Assembly: GCF_016725325.1 (NCBI RefSeq)
Contig: NZ_CP068083.1
Location: 682,001-746,000, forward strand
DNA from: Sphingobacterium spiritivorum
GTDB taxonomy: Bacteria; Bacteroidota; Bacteroidia; Sphingobacteriales; Sphingobacteriaceae
Reading direction: 5' to 3'
DNA: 64,000 bases
Made by a program: the position numbers and the translations under genes. A model generated the notes under the pieces. That model saw nothing but the letters and a program-made list of their open reading frames with translations. It did no database searches and was not told the DNA's origin. The first letter of the stretch is position 1. The number at the start of each line of letters is the position of its first letter. Shown in pieces: positions 61,671 to 64,000 of the stretch.

Positions 61671-61988
61671 TTATGATGTTATCAATAACCATTCTTGTAA
61701 TGTTGGTTTTTCAAAACAATCAACTTCTTCTTTACAACCTGAACAAATATTTACACCATCAACAGGTTCTGACCAATAGCCCCTTGAAGTTTCATTAAAT
61801 TGCAATTGAGCAACTTCAGATCTACAAAAAGGACACACTTCGTCTTTTGCCTGATAGTACTCATTGTAAATACTTATCAAATCTTCATGATTTAATGAAT
61901 CACCAGTGCTATCAACAATAGTTTGAATATCTTCAATTGATACATTTAGTTTTAATGATGATAATATTATTTCCACTTGCTGATTCAT
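61671..61988 (-). CDS. Small zinc-ribbon protein, 105 aa
   Basis: Helical N-terminus (residues 1-50), then a CxxC...CxxC zinc ribbon (CPFCRSEVAQLQF and ICSGCKEEVDCF, about 52-90). Unrecognised. Leftward with its own AT-rich, repeat-bearing upstream region (62010-62058), directly after the portal gene. Probably a moron. Confidence 0.65.
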   Translation of the reverse strand: MNQQVEIILSSLKLNVSIEDIQTIVDSTGDSLNHEDLISIYNEYYQAKDEVCPFCRSEVAQLQFNETSRGYWSEPVDGVNICSGCKEEVDCFEKPTLQEWLLITS

Positions 61989-62004
61989 AAATCAAATATA
62001 AAAA

Positions 62005-62058
62005 CAAAATTTATCATTTGCAAATTTTATTTTACATTTATTTATCATTTGATAAATA
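62005..62058 (-). promoter_or_regulatory. AT-rich repeat/dyad at the right edge of the cargo block
   Basis: Contains ATTTATCA-TT-TGATAAAT, an 8-bp arm dyad (about 62039-62056), and a CATTTGCAAATTTTATTTTACA segment that resembles CATTTGATAAATTTTATTTG at 54007 on the other edge of the cargo. Probably the promoter/operator of the zinc-ribbon gene, and maybe a mark of insertion. Confidence 0.4.
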
Positions 62059-62061
62059 TGG

Positions 62062-63516
62062 TTACTTCTTAATCCTCTCCATCTCGTCCTGAACGTTGGT
62101 AACTAACCCGGACATTCCAATAGCGGTCTCCACTGAAATCAATCCTCCGTCCTTAGCTCTGATTGCAAGATCAACATCAGCATCCAAATCATCGAGCTTG
62201 AACCGTGGTACTTCAACAGTAACAGCCAGTTCTTGCAATGAAGCAGTTAGTCCTGTGTCCATGCTGGCAAGCAACGCTTTCTCCAGGTTCACACTACGCT
62301 GTAACAGCTCGCCATATCCCCCATCAATCTCATTACTAGCGGCTAAATGAGCATCAATAAAAACACGATCGAAAGCAACACCTGAAAGATCTCCCAGGGC
62401 TTTCATTTCCTCGAAACTGATATTTGGAGTTTGGGTCAGAGAGTAGATGAAGTTCACCAATGTATCAATTTCCAGTTCAACTGCAGCTACTGATTGATCC
62501 CAAGTTACGTACTTAGCATCAGCATGCTCTCCAGTCAATAATACAGCTTTACCACTCTCCCCTTTCTCCTGGGCTTGTGCGCCAGTAGCTCCCTTGAATA
62601 CTAAAGTTGGCGAAGCGTGGTAGTCGTTAGTATCAGCAAAGTTTGATATCACTGTTTCCAATCTCTCGATCAGTGGCTGCACATTGGCCCAAATCGGGGT
62701 ATTTTTGGAGTAGTAGATAATTGGTAGTTTCTTGTATGGCAAATCCACTGTTGCAACTAGTTTCCATCCACCTTCACTTTCCCCTCCTGATCCTCCCTGC
62801 TCAAACTTCAGTAGACGATCAGTACTGTAGATATCAAAGCATTTGACGGTTTTATCGCCGCCACTGGTTTCTGCGGCAAGTTCTTCTAAAGACTTACGGC
62901 GATCGTATTGCCTACCGAAGTAAATCAAATCACCATTTGCATCAAACACTGGTAGAAGCGTATCACCTTTACTTGGCGCTAATATCTGCATTTTATAATC
63001 AACAGGAACCTTACTTAGACCGCCCCAGTGGCTCGCATCATCGGTCACCTTGGAATACCACAACTTAGCAACCTGAAGTTCCTTGTTCAAGAGCTTAGCA
63101 ATCTCCGATTCCTTGTACCCAACTTTATTATTTTCCCTCAAACGCTGCAATAGGTTGAAAGCTTTTTCCTGGGCACCCTTGTCCGGCTCCGCATATAGCC
63201 TCGCTTTACCCAAGTTCATAAACGCAACCCTTCTGGTAACTATGATCTCCTGCAGAGCTAAAGGAAGTCGAGCAGGATCGACGTAGGTTGTGGTGGTCGT
63301 TGGCGTTCTTCCATCCGCCATCATCACAGGCTTACCATCAGGCCCTATAACTTTTTTGACTACTGTCTTGCGTTTCCTCAGCTGCTCATCATATATATTG
63401 TGCTCCTTTATATCTGTTTCCTTCTTCACCTCATAAGCAGGAGCTGACTCCTTACCTAGTTCTTCTATTATCTTCGGATCAATGGCAGCTGATGCCACTT
63501 TAATTTCTTTTGCCAT
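62062..63516 (-). CDS. Phage portal protein
   Basis: 484 aa, usual portal length. It forms the dodecameric ring through which DNA enters the head. Family features: NNKVGYKESEIAKLLNKELQVAKLWYSK, PLIERLETVISNFADTNDYHASPTLVFKG (about 285-315; SPP1 gp6-like) and SFEEMKALGDLSGVAFDRVFIDAHL. It follows the terminase by 26 nt, and the C-terminus continues to GLVTNVQDEMERIKK. Normally a head-morphogenesis gene or protease follows; here cargo follows. Confidence 0.88.
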   Translation of the reverse strand: MAKEIKVASAAIDPKIIEELGKESAPAYEVKKETDIKEHNIYDEQLRKRKTVVKKVIGPDGKPVMMADGRTPTTTTTYVDPARLPLALQEIIVTRRVAFMNLGKARLYAEPDKGAQEKAFNLLQRLRENNKVGYKESEIAKLLNKELQVAKLWYSKVTDDASHWGGLSKVPVDYKMQILAPSKGDTLLPVFDANGDLIYFGRQYDRRKSLEELAAETSGGDKTVKCFDIYSTDRLLKFEQGGSGGESEGGWKLVATVDLPYKKLPIIYYSKNTPIWANVQPLIERLETVISNFADTNDYHASPTLVFKGATGAQAQEKGESGKAVLLTGEHADAKYVTWDQSVAAVELEIDTLVNFIYSLTQTPNISFEEMKALGDLSGVAFDRVFIDAHLAASNEIDGGYGELLQRSVNLEKALLASMDTGLTASLQELAVTVEVPRFKLDDLDADVDLAIRAKDGGLISVETAIGMSGLVTNVQDEMERIKK

Positions 63517-63542
63517 AACTTTTCCTTTTATTGTACCTGCGG

Positions 63543-64000
63543 TTACCCAAACATTCCAATTACTGAGTCGTCAATATTACTTTCCTTATTCACACCGAAA
63601 TTCTCAACAACACCTGTCAAGGCATCCAGGGCATCATCGTAAGCGTTATTACCTTTCTTGCTGTACGTGGTTACATGCTTATAGAATTGTGGCCACATCT
63701 TATCCCAACCGACTGGCATATGTATTATCATATTTACCTTTGCCGAATTCGTGAATATCCTTGCGTGCTTATTCTCCCCTTGATGAAACCATTCAATAGT
63801 ACAGTTGAAAGCCTTAAGGGTCACTAAATGCGACTCTACATTACGAGCAAACCCACGTCCTCCATTATTGGATTCAATCAAAGCATATTCAACTTGGTGC
63901 ATCGCTAGTTGCCTTGCTGTGTCAGGTTCCGTTATCTCCATCGGATCCTGAGTATAGATTACGTCAAGAACGAAGCATCCAAGATCCGTTTCAAGGTAAG
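63543..64000 (-). CDS. Terminase large subunit, partial (C-terminal nuclease)
   Basis: The reading frame is open to the right window edge: before the internal ATG at 63941 it continues as YLETDLGCFVLDVIYTQDP. The visible part is the C-terminal nuclease domain: DPMEITEPDTARQLAMHQVEYALIESNNGGRGFARNV, with later DALDALTGVVE (an acidic pair for metal). It cuts and packages DNA and pairs with the portal 26 nt downstream. The N-terminal ATPase lies outside the window. Confidence 0.88.
   Translation of the reverse strand, partial: YLETDLGCFVLDVIYTQDPMEITEPDTARQLAMHQVEYALIESNNGGRGFARNVESHLVTLKAFNCTIEWFHQGENKHARIFTNSAKVNMIIHMPVGWDKMWPQFYKHVTTYSKKGNNAYDDALDALTGVVENFGVNKESNIDDSVIGMFG

Overview
The window looks like chromosome from a Bacteroidota bacterium, most likely a Sphingobacterium-like member of the Sphingobacteriaceae. 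This is an inference from gene families and style: low GC, few Shine-Dalgarno sequences, a TAnnTTTG-type promoter, DUF3667 and DUF6090 proteins, a grasp-with-spasm RiPP cluster, and an ArsR/DUF6428/ArsC/ACR3 arsenic operon.

Host part, 1-23.4 kb. A leftward operon (1-3684) joins a YegP/DUF1508 protein, a PD-(D/E)XK restriction-like nuclease, a membrane protein with a degenerate phospholipase D domain, and a lipoprotein cut by the window edge; it resembles an uncharacterised defence operon. A TPR lipoprotein histidine kinase with its response regulator follows (4010-6345), and upstream of it a 55-codon secreted peptide gene with its own terminator. GNAT, DUF3667 and AraC genes lead to the RiPP cluster (11.4-19.4 kb): three precursor peptides with a shared leader and core motif, an ATP-grasp ligase (gwsG), an unrecognised 65-aa protein coupled to the SPASM protein (gwsS), and a complete export line of C39-peptidase ABC transporter, HlyD adaptor and TolC-like channel. 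The first two precursors carry 21-bp dyads at the same distance from their start codons. Phytanoyl-CoA dioxygenase, AraC, DUF6090 and Fic genes close this part.

Junction, 23.7-24.0 kb. Tandem fragments of the 3' half of a tRNA-Met(CAT), each with its terminator and two with a 16-bp palindrome, suggest repeated integration at a tRNA gene. From here the DNA is phage-like to the window end.

Phage part, 24-64 kb. Small rightward genes surround a C5 cytosine methyltransferase and a PAPS-reductase-like protein (24.3-28.3 kb). A cargo stretch follows with a transglutaminase-like protein, a large catalase and a bacteriophytochrome kinase (28.4-34.9 kb). After small phage genes, a complete siphovirus late operon runs leftward. 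Read in transcription order it has terminase (cut), portal, scaffold, decoration, capsid, connectors, tail tube, frameshifted tail chaperone, tape measure, distal tail, fibre, holin, GH19 endolysin and a candidate u-spanin. The order is broken between portal (62062) and scaffold (53788) by an 8.2-kb cargo block: a lipoprotein, a structured leader with small phage genes, an arsenic operon with duplicated 20-nt ArsR-type operators, a MaoC dehydratase/ketoacyl synthase III pair, two tRNA-like genes and a zinc-ribbon protein. No integrase is seen, so the right end of the element lies outside.

Most unusual points: the RiPP cluster with its extra 65-aa gene and paired dyads; a 143-nt tRNA-like gene with a hairpin inserted in the D-loop; 21-bp TTGACAA-N7-TTGTCAA dyads shared by two late genes; the arsenic and fatty-acid-type cargo inside the head operon; and the four-gene nuclease operon at the left edge.
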